A DNA stretch of 64,000 nt from Hymenobacter guriensis. GTDB lineage: Bacteria > Bacteroidota > Bacteroidia > Cytophagales > Hymenobacteraceae. A program made the translations under genes and the position numbers. Shown here piece after piece: positions 1 through 7,382 of this stretch. The DNA lies in contig NZ_JADWYK010000006.1 in assembly GCF_015773195.1 (NCBI RefSeq), positions 186,001 through 250,000 on the forward strand, read 5' to 3'. Under the pieces are notes generated by a model. That model was not told the origin of the DNA. It made no database searches and worked only from the letters and a program-made list of their open reading frames with translations. Every line of letters starts with the position of its first letter. Position 1 is the first letter of the stretch.

Positions 1-380
1 AGCCCCAACAGCGGCGACAGCGCCCCACTCACCAGCATCCCAATGCCCGTAAGCAGTAAATGGGCCAGCATGGCATGACGGCGGTTTACGGCCCGGCCCA
101 CCACCAGCCGGTCGGGCCGGTTGATGGCGTCAATCTTGACGTCGTAGTAGTCATTGATGATGTAGCCAGCGGCCGCTACGCACAGCGTGGCCAGCAGCAG
201 CAGGGCAAAGCGCGCATCGACCAGGCCAGCGGTGGGTGCATGACGGTGCAGCAACCCCACGCGCACCAGCACCATGCACAAAGCCAGTAGCAGCAGGTTA
301 GGCAGGCGCACCAGCTGCACCAGCTCGCGCAGGCCCTGCCAGGGGTTTCGTGTATCAGCGGCGGAAGAAGGCTGCACCAT
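1..380 (-). CDS. UbiA-family prenyltransferase, N-terminal part (C-terminus outside window)
   Basis: Membrane prenyltransferase of the UbiA superfamily, which joins a polyprenyl diphosphate to an acceptor. The minus-strand frame opens at ATG 380 and is still open at base 1, giving about 126 residues. It has hydrophobic helices near residues 25-45 and 55-75, followed by the first Asp-rich motif NDYYDVKIDAINRPDR (NDxxDxxxD), which binds Mg-diphosphate. In Bacteroidota a UbiA member next to kdsC and a DUF2520 gene is commonly annotated as geranylgeranylglycerol-phosphate geranylgeranyltransferase. That substrate is inferred from context, not visible in this half of the protein. Confidence 0.85.
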   Translation of the reverse strand, partial: MVQPSSAADTRNPWQGLRELVQLVRLPNLLLLALCMVLVRVGLLHRHAPTAGLVDARFALLLLATLCVAAAGYIINDYYDVKIDAINRPDRLVVGRAVNRRHAMLAHLLLTGIGMLVSGALSPLLG

Positions 381-446
381 TAGTTGCTCGTTCACCTGTA
401 CGGCGTAAAGATGCCACCCTGGCACCGAAACCGGGCGTAACACTAT

Positions 447-480
447 AAAAAAGAAAGCCCCTCCGGCTGGAGAGGCTTTC
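447..480 (-). terminator. Rho-independent terminator after the cold-shock gene
   Basis: Read on the minus strand, a GAAAGCC-CTCC stem pairs with GGAG-GGCTTTC around a short AGCC loop, with one mismatch. A run of six T follows. It lies about 30 bp beyond the csp stop codon. Confidence 0.8.
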
Positions 481-511
481 CGCATGCAAAAAACCTGAGT
501 AGACGGGTTCT

Positions 512-706
512 CTATACTTTCTTCACGTTCACCGCATTCACGCCTTTGCGGCCTTCCTGGGTATCAAACTCCACGCGGTCATTCTGCTGAATCTGGCCCC
601 CGTTCAGGCCGGTAACATGAACGAAGAAGTCTTCCTTCGTGCCGTCTTCCGTAATGAAGCCGTAGCCCTTCGCCTCATTATAGAATTTTACGGTTCCTGT
701 TTTCAT
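512..706 (-). CDS. Cold-shock domain protein (CspA family)
   Basis: A 64-residue single cold-shock domain that binds single-stranded RNA/DNA and acts as an RNA chaperone. RNP1 is visible as KGYGFI (residues 13-18) and RNP2 as DFFVHV (about 26-31); the N-terminus MKTGTVKFYNEAKGYGFI is typical. Length matches the family (65-70). It is monocistronic, with its own promoter at 741-770 and a hairpin terminator at 447-480. A leader of about 30 nt is predicted. Whether it is cold-induced cannot be seen from the sequence. Confidence 0.95.
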   Translation of the reverse strand: MKTGTVKFYNEAKGYGFITEDGTKEDFFVHVTGLNGGQIQQNDRVEFDTQEGRKGVNAVNVKKV

Positions 707-740
707 GAAAAGTATGCAAAAAAGTGAATGGATGATGTTG

Positions 741-770
741 TAAAGATATAGGCATTTGCCAAAATCACAA
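741..770 (-). promoter_or_regulatory. Bacteroidota promoter for the cold-shock gene
   Basis: On the minus strand a TTG (768-770) is followed by 19 nt and then TATCTTTA (741-748). This is 7/8 to the Bacteroidota -7 consensus TAnnTTTG with the usual -33 TTG spacing. Confidence 0.65.
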
Positions 771-822
771 CTCCACTTTCACGCGGTTCTACAAGCCAAA
801 AACAGCGTAGGCAGCCCGGGCT

Positions 823-1308
823 TTACCAGGTACCCTGCTGTTTCATAGCGGCCTCAATCAGCTCGCGTACGGCCCCTTTGCCGCCCGGCAGCGCCGCCAC
901 AAATGCGCTGATGGCGCGCACATCTGCGGCGGCATCAGCGGGGCAGGCAGCCAGGCCGCAGCGGCGCATCACCTCCACGTCGGGCATGTCGTCGCCCATA
1001 TAGGCAATGGTGGCGGGGTCGAGGCGGTGCAGGTTGATGTACTTATTGAAAACGACCATTTTGTCATCCACGCCCAGGTAGATATCCTGCACGTCCAAGG
1101 ACTCCAAGCGGCGGCGCACGCCCTCCTCCTCGCGGCCCGAGATGATGATGATGCGGTAGCCCTTGCGCAGCGCGTGCCGGATGGCATACCCGTCGCGGAT
1201 GTGGAAGGTGCGGGCCTGCTCGCCCGAGTTCAGGGCCAGCAGCGTGCCATCCGTCAGCACGCCGTCCACATCAAAGATAAACGCCTTGATAGCCGATAAA
1301 TCAATCAT
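823..1308 (-). CDS. kdsC: KdsC-like 3-deoxy-D-manno-octulosonate 8-phosphate phosphatase
   Basis: A 161-residue HAD-superfamily phosphatase without a cap domain, the form that hydrolyses KDO-8-phosphate to KDO for lipopolysaccharide core synthesis in the cytoplasm. Motif I is FDVDGVLTDG with nucleophile D13 and acid D15. Motif II is IIIISGRE, and the C-terminal MGDDMPDVEVM supplies the Mg-binding aspartates. Size and motifs fit KdsC tetramers. It sits between csp and iscX on the same strand, in a UbiA/KdsC/DUF2520 neighbourhood common in this phylum. A sialic-acid-9-phosphatase-like role is a less likely alternative. Confidence 0.88.
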   Translation of the reverse strand: MIDLSAIKAFIFDVDGVLTDGTLLALNSGEQARTFHIRDGYAIRHALRKGYRIIIISGREEEGVRRRLESLDVQDIYLGVDDKMVVFNKYINLHRLDPATIAYMGDDMPDVEVMRRCGLAACPADAAADVRAISAFVAALPGGKGAVRELIEAAMKQQGTW

Positions 1309-1328
1309 ACTTCCGGGTAATGAAATGA

Positions 1329-1401
1329 CAGGTAATACGTGACGGGCAACAAGATGGCAGCTTTTATACAGGCGGGTTTAGCACCTGTCACCTGTTACCT
1401 G
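1329..1401. repeat. Imperfect inverted repeat between iscX and kdsC
   Basis: The 15-mers at 1329-1343 and 1387-1401 are reverse complements at 12 of 15 positions. The right arm is itself built of 7-bp near-tandem words (CACCTGT, CACCTGT, TACCTGC). It resembles in style the longer hairpins elsewhere in the window but is weaker. Confidence 0.45.
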
Positions 1402-1412
1402 CCGCTCACCAT

Positions 1413-1649
1413 TTATTGATTGTCGCGCCACTCGTACACCCACTTGGCCTGGATCTGCTCCAGGTGGCCTTCGGTGGCCTGTTCGCGGGTGCCTTCGAAG
1501 TTGGGCAGCGTGAGTATCCAGTCCAGCAGGTCGGTGAAGCGGATGCGGTAGATTTTGGCCTCCGTGAAGTCGTCGCCGAATTTCTCGTACAGGGCCATGG
1601 CAATATCCTCGTGATCCTGCCAGTGGATCGGGGGCTCGAAGTAAGTCAT
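1413..1649 (-). CDS. iscX: IscX-like Fe-S cluster assembly protein
   Basis: A small acidic 78-residue protein with the IscX (YfhJ) pattern: WQDHEDIAMALYEKF near the N-terminus, then FTDLLDWILTLPNFEG (about residues 38-53) and a C-terminal IQAKWVYEWRD. In proteobacteria IscX binds iron and the desulfurase IscS and tunes Fe-S assembly. It lies downstream of the ISC-type ferredoxin on the same strand, 119 bp away across an inverted repeat, which supports an Fe-S role. No other isc genes are present in the window. Confidence 0.88.
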   Translation of the reverse strand: MTYFEPPIHWQDHEDIAMALYEKFGDDFTEAKIYRIRFTDLLDWILTLPNFEGTREQATEGHLEQIQAKWVYEWRDNQ

Positions 1650-1658
1650 CTGTGTAAT

Positions 1659-1761
1659 GTGCTGATGTGAGGAGTATGCTGAGGGGCTGCTACTGTGGCT
1701 GGCTGTGGTAATAGTCGTTCTTCATTAACACAGTCAGCCACAATAGCGGCGCATCAGCACA
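1659..1761. repeat. Nested inverted repeat between ferredoxin and iscX
   Basis: Outer arms TGTGCTGATG (1659-1668) and CATCAGCACA (1752-1761) are perfect reverse complements. Inner arms TGTGGCTGGCTGTG (1694-1707) and CACAGTCAGCCACA (1729-1742) match at 13 of 14. The outer arm word recurs, with one change, in the repeat at 37249-37500. Confidence 0.75.
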
Positions 1762-1768
1762 TCAAAAA

Positions 1769-2101
1769 TTAGTGCCCCAGGAAGTGTTGGGGCGGAATAC
1801 GGATGACGAGGTCGTTGGTAGAAGCCTGCACCACGCACTGGCAGCCCAGGCGCGAGTTGATGCGCGGGTTCACGGCGCGGTCGATGAAGTCCTCTTCCTT
1901 GTCGCTGATTTCGGGCAGGTCGTCTTCGCCCTGCACCACATACACGTGGCAGGTGCTGCAGCCGCACACCCCGCCGCAGTTGTGCTGCAGCTGAATGTCG
2001 TTGTTGAGGGCCACGTCCAGTACAGATTCGCCCTCGGCGGCCACGTGCGTCTGTGCGGGCTGCCCGTCTTCAAATTGAAAGGTGATATTGACGGTTTTCA
2101 C
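1769..2101 (-). CDS. ISC-type [2Fe-2S] ferredoxin
   Basis: A soluble plant/adrenodoxin-type ferredoxin of 110 residues. The cluster ligands are C-GGVCGCSTC in the middle and LGCQC toward the C-terminus. The acidic stretch EDDLPEISDKEEDF is typical of ISC ferredoxins that pass electrons to Fe-S assembly or reductive enzymes. The GTG at 2101 is chosen because a near-consensus promoter (2132-2162) puts the transcript start near 2126, and the family pattern starts at VKTVNITF. An in-frame ATG at 2122 would add seven residues and leave almost no leader. Neighbour iscX supports the assignment. Confidence 0.88.
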   Translation of the reverse strand: MKTVNITFQFEDGQPAQTHVAAEGESVLDVALNNDIQLQHNCGGVCGCSTCHVYVVQGEDDLPEISDKEEDFIDRAVNPRINSRLGCQCVVQASTNDLVIRIPPQHFLGH

Positions 2102-2131
2102 GGCGTGAAGGTGTATGGGCAAATTGAGGGC

Positions 2132-2162
2132 GCAAAGGTACGCAGGCCGGCTCCCCCATCAA
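2132..2162 (-). promoter_or_regulatory. Consensus Bacteroidota promoter for the ferredoxin gene
   Basis: Minus strand: TTG (2160-2162), 19-nt spacer, then TACCTTTGC (2132-2140), a full match to TAnnTTTG. The TTG overlaps the stop codon of the upstream DUF2520 gene, so the ferredoxin can be transcribed independently of it. Confidence 0.75.
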
Positions 2163-2980
2163 AGCTGCGTTGTGTGCGCCTCGTGTTGGCGCCGGATGCT
2201 GGCGGAAAGCTGCTCGTACAAAGCCTGCCAGGCGGGGTGGTCGGCCAATAACCGCTGATGCGCCTGCATTGTTGGCACATCGGCGCGCACGGCCGGGCCG
2301 GTCTGGCCCTGAAACGGCGGATTGTTCAGGGCTTTTTCCACTGTTTCGCGGATGAGCGGCTCCAGCATCGGCCACGGTAGCCCCGCCGCCCCCAGCAGCT
2401 CCTGGCTGATGCCCAGCAGGTGATACGGAAAGTTGCAGGCAAACACCGCCGCCACGTGCAAAGCCTGGCGCTGTGGCGTGGCTACCAGCTGTGCTTTTTC
2501 CGGGCTCAGGCTGCGAGCCAGCGCCATCAAGTCTGCTTCAGCGGCAGAATCAGCGGCCTCTACGCAGATGGGCACCTGCGCCCAATCCACAGCCCGGCCG
2601 GCACTGAAGGTCTGGAGTGGATACCACACACCTCCACGCACCTCCGGTCCAGCAGACACCGCGGCCAGCGGCACCGAGCCGGAGGTATGGGCCACTATGC
2701 TGCCGGGGGGGAAATGCACTGCACTGACAACTTCGGCCACGGCCGCGTCGGATACGGCTACCAGATAGATATCGGCGGCGGGCAGTGGCCCGGGGCCAGC
2801 TACAGGCAGCGCCCCGGGCGCCAGCGCAGCTAGCTCCGTAGCAGCGGCCAACGAGCGGCCCCACACGGCGGTTACCTGGTGCCCGGCCCGTGCCAGTGCC
2901 GGCACCAGGTGGCTGGCTACACGGCCCGTACCCAGCACCGCTACCCGAAACGGGCTGCCCGCCGGAAAATGAAGCTTCAT
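2159..2980 (-). CDS. Rossmann-like NAD(P)-binding protein with DUF2520
   Basis: A 273-residue protein with an N-terminal F420/NADP oxidoreductase-like Rossmann fold (VAVLGTGRVASHL, residues about 13-25) and a C-terminal DUF2520 helical domain. The central HTSGSVPL and WYPLQTFS stretches are typical of the family, which resembles ketopantoate reductase and ProC but has no established reaction. The start at ATG 2980 is preferred over a longer reading to 3142, because residues before it are low-complexity and cross a terminator. A CACCTTTG box lies 5 nt upstream of this ATG. Confidence 0.85.
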   Translation of the reverse strand: MKLHFPAGSPFRVAVLGTGRVASHLVPALARAGHQVTAVWGRSLAAATELAALAPGALPVAGPGPLPAADIYLVAVSDAAVAEVVSAVHFPPGSIVAHTSGSVPLAAVSAGPEVRGGVWYPLQTFSAGRAVDWAQVPICVEAADSAAEADLMALARSLSPEKAQLVATPQRQALHVAAVFACNFPYHLLGISQELLGAAGLPWPMLEPLIRETVEKALNNPPFQGQTGPAVRADVPTMQAHQRLLADHPAWQALYEQLSASIRRQHEAHTTQL

Positions 2981-3090
2981 AAACTCAAAGGTGAAAGGAA
3001 TAAATCGACTTTGCCTGAGCAACGCTTGGACTGACGCAACAGACCAGCTGGTTAGCCACGGTAAATACCGCCGCAACGCGCCTTCTGCTG

Positions 3091-3139
3091 CCCACAAAAA
3101 AGTCCGGCTCCTGAAGCAGAAACCGGACTTTTTTGTGGG
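3091..3139 (-). terminator. Strong hairpin terminator after ccmF
   Basis: Two 17-bp arms (3091-3107 and 3123-3139) are perfect reverse complements. Each carries an A6 or T6 run, so the hairpin can terminate transcription in either direction. It lies 11 bp beyond the ccmF stop. Confidence 0.85.
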
Positions 3140-3150
3140 CAACAGAGCCT

Positions 3151-5736
3151 TTAGGCTACCTGCACCGGGCGCTTACGAGCGGCGGCCACGGGCTTAGCGC
3201 TGGGTTTGCGGTTCTCGCGGCTGCGCTGCACCAAGGCTATACCAAAGCCCAGGGCCATGAGCAGCGTACCACTCCAGAGCAGGTTGATGAACGGCTTTTC
3301 TACAGCTTTCAGGATGATGTAGTCCTTCTGGGTGGTACTTACGCCGAACGTGAATTTCTTGGTATTGGGGTCCACGTTGTTGAACGACACGCGCAAACCC
3401 AGGTCTTCCACCTCATCGGGCACGCGGCCGATCAGGTTGTTGCGCACCACAAAAACGGGGTGCACATGGTATTGCTTTTTCTCGCCGTGCACGATAATGT
3501 CGCCCTGAATAGCCACATCCTTGGGTCCCAGCCCCAGCCCGGCTGTAGCCGATTTCTGGGCGGGCTCAATGGCGCGCAGCACCGCAAAGTAGTCGTTGAG
3601 GTAGATGGTGTCGCCCACGCTCAGCTGGTGCTCCTTCACCTCGCTCCATTCCTTTTCCTTGGAAGGGTCGGGCACGGTGCTGATGTGGGAGTAGATGTCG
3701 TGGCTGAGGAACTGTTTGATATCGGGCGAAGCCAGCAGACCGCCCATTTCCTCGTTTACCTGCGCCCGCGGGTACAGCGTGAATGCCTCGCCGGACTTGC
3801 GGTTCTTGTACTCCACGCGGTAGTACGTATCCTCGGGACGGATTTCGAGCGTGTCGCCGGCTTTGTAGTACACCCGGTCGCCGCGCTTCACGTCGCCGCG
3901 GGCCAGGGCCTTGTACTCGTCATCGGTGCGGAAGAGCAGGTCCTTATTCACGTAGCCGGGCACGCCGGGCACATCTAGGTACTGGCCGGTGTACGTCACG
4001 TCGTAATCCTTCATCGGCGCCGCTTCGTTGCGCCACAGCAGCACGTTGTCGCGGTTGATATCCTCCGGGAAGTCCTTGGAGTATACCAGGCCGGAGCTGT
4101 TCTGGGAAATAATGTTGGAGTAGCCCGCCGAAGCCAGCACGCCCAGCAGCATCAGGGCTATACCGATGTGCGCCACGGCTCCGCCCGAGAGGCTCACCCG
4201 GCGCTTGAGCAGCACCAGAATCATGCTCAGGTTGGCCAGCACCCCAAACATGCCCGTCGTCAGCAGCACGATGTAAGTCGGCGACATTTTCAGGCCGAAG
4301 AAGCGCACCAGCAGAATAACTAGGGCCGCGCCCAGCAGCGTGAGAATGCCCGGTACCGTGAAGGCGTTGGAAACGGTTTCCTTGTCGTTGCGCTGCCACC
4401 ACATCAGCTGCGCAATGCCCGACACCAGCGCCACGGCCACGCCCATCCACAGCTGGAACTTGGTATAGTGCGCAATCTGGTCGGCGGGCAGCGCCAGATT
4501 GGATTTGATGCCGATAAAGCCCAGGAAAGCGTTATAAACCGGAATGCTCGTGGTGACCAGTACCTGGAAAGCACCCAGGCACAGCACCGTAGCGCCCACA
4601 AACACCCATAGCTCGGGGTTGTAAGTCGTCAACTCTTTTTCGGAAACCGGAATGGTTTTCCATTTCACTACCAGCAGCGCAATAGCCAGCACCACGAAGG
4701 CGCCCAGGTAGATCAGCAGCTGCCCGGAAAGGCCCAGATCGGTGAAGGAGTGAACGGAAGCATTGCCCAGCACACCCGAGCGGGTGAGGAACGTCGCGTA
4801 GAGAATCAGCAGGAAGGTAGTGATGACCAGCACAAAGGCTGTGCGCAGGCCCGTGCGGCGGCGCTGCCAGAGCACCAGCGCGTGCAGGCCTGCCACCAAC
4901 ACCAGCCACGGAATGTACACGGCGTTTTCCACCGGGTCCCAGTTCCAGTAGCCGCCGAAGTTCAGCGTCTCGTAGGCCCAGTAAGCACCCATCATGATTC
5001 CCACGCCCAGCACGGCACCGCCCACCAGGCTCCAGGTAATGGCGGGCTTCACCCACTTGGTCAGTTCATTTTTCCAGAGGCCGGCAATGGCGAAGGCAAA
5101 CGGCACCAGTGTGAGGGCAAAGCCCAGGAACAGCGTGGGCGGGTGAATTACCATCCAGTAGTTCTGCAGCAGCGGATTCAGGCCAGTACCGTCCTTCGGG
5201 ATGAAGTTGGGGTTGAGGCGAAACACCGGCGCGTCGGTCAGGAAGTCGCGCAGCAGGATAAAAGGCGAGGAACCGATTTTCACGTTCAGCACTACCACAC
5301 CCAGAATCATGGAGGTGAGAAACAGCTGCACGCCCGCAAAAACGGCCATTACGGGAGCTTCCCACTGCCGGTTGAAGCGGATGATGATGCCGCCCAGCAG
5401 CACATGCCAGAAAATCCAGAGCAGAAAGGAGCCCTCCTGCCCTTCCCAGAAGCAGGAAATCATGTAGTACACCGGCAGGTGGTTGCTGGAGTGGCTCCAG
5501 GCGTAGTAGTACTCGTAGCGGTGCCCGTAGATGATGCCGAACAAGCTCACGATAACCGCAACGACGGCCGCACCGTGCACGAAAAACGCGCCCCGCGCCA
5601 GCCGCAGCCACGCTGGCTCGGCGTCGCCGAGGGCGCGGCCGCGGGCCGCCTGGTAGTAGGCATAGGTAGCCACAATGGCCGCTACAAACGCCACAATGAC
5701 ACTCAGGTGCCCAACGTCGCCAATGAATGTATTCAT
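3151..5736 (-). CDS. ccmF: Cytochrome c heme lyase subunit CcmF
   Basis: An 861-residue polytopic inner-membrane protein of the CcmF/CcsA heme-handling family. It takes heme from CcmE and attaches it to apocytochrome c in the periplasm. The tryptophan-rich WWD signature (NFGGYWNWDPVENA) is at about residues 258-271, flanked by many membrane segments. A long periplasmic region at about 560-800 precedes the last helix and a basic tail. It is longer than proteobacterial CcmF (about 650), as is usual in Bacteroidota. It is the last gene of ccmBCDEF and is followed by a strong terminator. Confidence 0.95.
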   Translation of the reverse strand: MNTFIGDVGHLSVIVAFVAAIVATYAYYQAARGRALGDAEPAWLRLARGAFFVHGAAVVAVIVSLFGIIYGHRYEYYYAWSHSSNHLPVYYMISCFWEGQEGSFLLWIFWHVLLGGIIIRFNRQWEAPVMAVFAGVQLFLTSMILGVVVLNVKIGSSPFILLRDFLTDAPVFRLNPNFIPKDGTGLNPLLQNYWMVIHPPTLFLGFALTLVPFAFAIAGLWKNELTKWVKPAITWSLVGGAVLGVGIMMGAYWAYETLNFGGYWNWDPVENAVYIPWLVLVAGLHALVLWQRRRTGLRTAFVLVITTFLLILYATFLTRSGVLGNASVHSFTDLGLSGQLLIYLGAFVVLAIALLVVKWKTIPVSEKELTTYNPELWVFVGATVLCLGAFQVLVTTSIPVYNAFLGFIGIKSNLALPADQIAHYTKFQLWMGVAVALVSGIAQLMWWQRNDKETVSNAFTVPGILTLLGAALVILLVRFFGLKMSPTYIVLLTTGMFGVLANLSMILVLLKRRVSLSGGAVAHIGIALMLLGVLASAGYSNIISQNSSGLVYSKDFPEDINRDNVLLWRNEAAPMKDYDVTYTGQYLDVPGVPGYVNKDLLFRTDDEYKALARGDVKRGDRVYYKAGDTLEIRPEDTYYRVEYKNRKSGEAFTLYPRAQVNEEMGGLLASPDIKQFLSHDIYSHISTVPDPSKEKEWSEVKEHQLSVGDTIYLNDYFAVLRAIEPAQKSATAGLGLGPKDVAIQGDIIVHGEKKQYHVHPVFVVRNNLIGRVPDEVEDLGLRVSFNNVDPNTKKFTFGVSTTQKDYIILKAVEKPFINLLWSGTLLMALGFGIALVQRSRENRKPSAKPVAAARKRPVQVA

Positions 5737-5744
5737 GGAAATTC

Positions 5745-5842
5745 TGAATTATGAATTCAGAATTATGAATTGGAACACTGAGTGAATGGCAGACTGCTTG
5801 CGGCGGGCTGCAATCAATTCAGAATCCTGAATTCATAATTCA
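5745..5842. repeat. Long AT-rich inverted repeat between ccmE and ccmF
   Basis: Arms 5745-5772 and 5815-5842 (28 nt each) are reverse complements at 26 of 28 positions around a 42-nt loop. The arms are made of repeated GAATT/ATGAATT words. They are AT-rich in a GC-rich region and fill nearly the whole gap. Confidence 0.85.
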
Positions 5843-5845
5843 TAC

Positions 5846-6271
5846 TTACCGCATAGCGGTAGCGCCTTTGATGTCTTTCTCCACGTACTTGGAGGGGCAT
5901 TTCAGCAGGATTTTATCGGCCACGAACACGTCGTTGCGCATGGAGCCCGTAATAACTACCTGCTCCGACTTGTCGAAATCCTGGGGCTTGGGGTTGAAGT
6001 ATACCACGCGCTGAGCCAGGCGGTTGGTATCCACCAGCGTGAAGGCGAAGTAATTGGGGTCGAGCGTAGGATTGTACTCCAGGCCCATGATGTTCTTCTG
6101 CGGGTCGCGGGGCAGGCGGCCTACCACGTGTACTTTAGCAGCATTGCCCTCGGCGGCCAGCTCACGGGCTTCCTTAAACGACACATACTGGCTTACATCA
6201 CCAGCCGTGGTAACCAGAATGCTGATAGCCACGGCAATAACGGCCAGAATGAGTAAATGTGATTTTTTCAT
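5846..6271 (-). CDS. ccmE: Heme chaperone CcmE, CxxxY type
   Basis: A 141-residue periplasmic heme chaperone anchored by one N-terminal helix (residues 5-22), followed by an OB-fold beta barrel. It carries heme from CcmC to CcmF. The C-terminal heme-binding motif here is KCPSKY: C125 stands where most proteobacterial CcmE have the covalent heme histidine of HxxxY, and Y129 is kept. CxxxY variants are known from archaea and some sulfate reducers, and are associated with absence of CcmH, which is also absent from this cluster. The gene lies between ccmD and ccmF. Confidence 0.92.
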   Translation of the reverse strand: MKKSHLLILAVIAVAISILVTTAGDVSQYVSFKEARELAAEGNAAKVHVVGRLPRDPQKNIMGLEYNPTLDPNYFAFTLVDTNRLAQRVVYFNPKPQDFDKSEQVVITGSMRNDVFVADKILLKCPSKYVEKDIKGATAMR

Positions 6272-6373
6272 GGCGCTACGAAGCGAAAAGAACTAGACGC
6301 CAGCCCCCCGGCCAGCGCTTCAGAACAACCAAACGGGCCCGAAAAATCCCCCGGGTCCAAGAAGGGAGAAAGT

Positions 6374-6610
6374 TTAGCGGTTGTGCACCTCTTTTTCGAG
6401 GCGGGTGAGCTTGCGGTCCAGAGAAATCAGGTACACCAGCAGCCCCGCCAGCACCACGGCAATGACGGCCACCACCACGTAGATTTTTCCATCCTGCCGC
6501 AGGGTATCGGCCATTTCGGGCGCGTTGGCAGCCGACTGAGCTACTGCGTGCCACACCGGCAGCAGCAACCCCAGCACCAGCAGTATGAAGCTACGCAAGC
6601 TGTTTTTCAT
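6374..6610 (-). CDS. ccmD: CcmD-like small membrane protein
   Basis: A 78-residue protein with an N-terminal hydrophobic, signal-like segment (residues 8-25, ending AVAQ) and one membrane helix at about 43-63, followed by a charged SLDRKLTRLEKEV tail. CcmD helps release holo-CcmE from the CcmABC complex. Assignment rests on the size, topology, the DRKLTRLEKE tail common in the CcmD family, and position: its start overlaps the 3' end of ccmC by 20 bp, so translation is probably coupled. Confidence 0.82.
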   Translation of the reverse strand: MKNSLRSFILLVLGLLLPVWHAVAQSAANAPEMADTLRQDGKIYVVVAVIAVVLAGLLVYLISLDRKLTRLEKEVHNR

Positions 6611-7262
6611 GAATATATTGTTTTAAAAGGGTCAGCCGCACACTCAGTTGCGTAATCCAGACGCCCAGCAACGTCCAGCCAAGCACGGCCGGGTAGAACA
6701 CCAGCCGCATATTGCTGTCAAGGTCGTACTTGGCAAAGGCAGGGTTGCCGCCCGCGCCGGGGTGCAGCGAGTCCGTGAGGCGGGGCAGGATAAAGAACAG
6801 CGGCATGGCCGCGGCAAAGGCGAAAATGTTGTAGATGGCCGACACCCGGGCCCGCTGCTGCTCGTCGGCAAAGGAAGAGCGCAGCACCAGGTAGGCCCCG
6901 TAAATGAGCATGGCAATGGCGGCCCCGTTGAGCTTGGGGTCGTTGGTCCACCAGGTTCCCCAGGTGTAGCGTGCCCACAGACTGCCCGTCGCCAGCCCCA
7001 CGATGCCCATCAGAATACCCGTTTGGGCAAAGCCGTGGGAAAGGGTATCCAGCCGTTCCGAGGGGTTGCGCAGGTACCGAATCGAGTATACCACCGATGC
7101 CGTCAGGATGATGGTCATCCCGAACCACATGGGCACGTGGAAGTACAGGTTGCGGATGGTTTCGTTGAGGATGGCCAGCCGCGGCACCGGCAGCAGCAGG
7201 CCTGCCACTGCTGTGTAAAGCAGCAAAACCACCGTCAGCACTTTCCACCAGTTGTTTTTCAT
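6591..7262 (-). CDS. ccmC: Heme transporter/handling protein CcmC
   Basis: A 223-residue, six-helix inner-membrane protein that presents heme to CcmE. The WWD-like motif reads WGTWWTNDPKLNG at about residues 103-115, with conserved histidine candidates near LYFHVP. The start at ATG 7262 (MKNNWWKVL) is used; a longer reading to 7328 adds 22 residues of non-hydrophobic sequence unlike the family. Its end overlaps ccmD, and ccmB lies upstream in the same direction. Confidence 0.93.
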   Translation of the reverse strand: MKNNWWKVLTVVLLLYTAVAGLLLPVPRLAILNETIRNLYFHVPMWFGMTIILTASVVYSIRYLRNPSERLDTLSHGFAQTGILMGIVGLATGSLWARYTWGTWWTNDPKLNGAAIAMLIYGAYLVLRSSFADEQQRARVSAIYNIFAFAAAMPLFFILPRLTDSLHPGAGGNPAFAKYDLDSNMRLVFYPAVLGWTLLGVWITQLSVRLTLLKQYIHEKQLA

Positions 7263-7382
7263 AAGCACTTTGCTAGGAGCGGTTGGCTGGTAGCTTTTAT
7301 ATGAATGTAAGGAAGGCTTGAGTGTCAAAAGAGAGGTTGGAATCAGAAAAACTGTCAGCTACTGGTTGGCAGCCAACGGCCT

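Noticed and set aside
4750..5754. Long plus-strand frame opposite ccmF, and similar ones at 10157-11359, 53965-55380 and 59410-60420
   Set aside because: These are antisense shadows of well-supported genes in GC-rich DNA, with Gln/His/Arg-biased translations and no domain signals.
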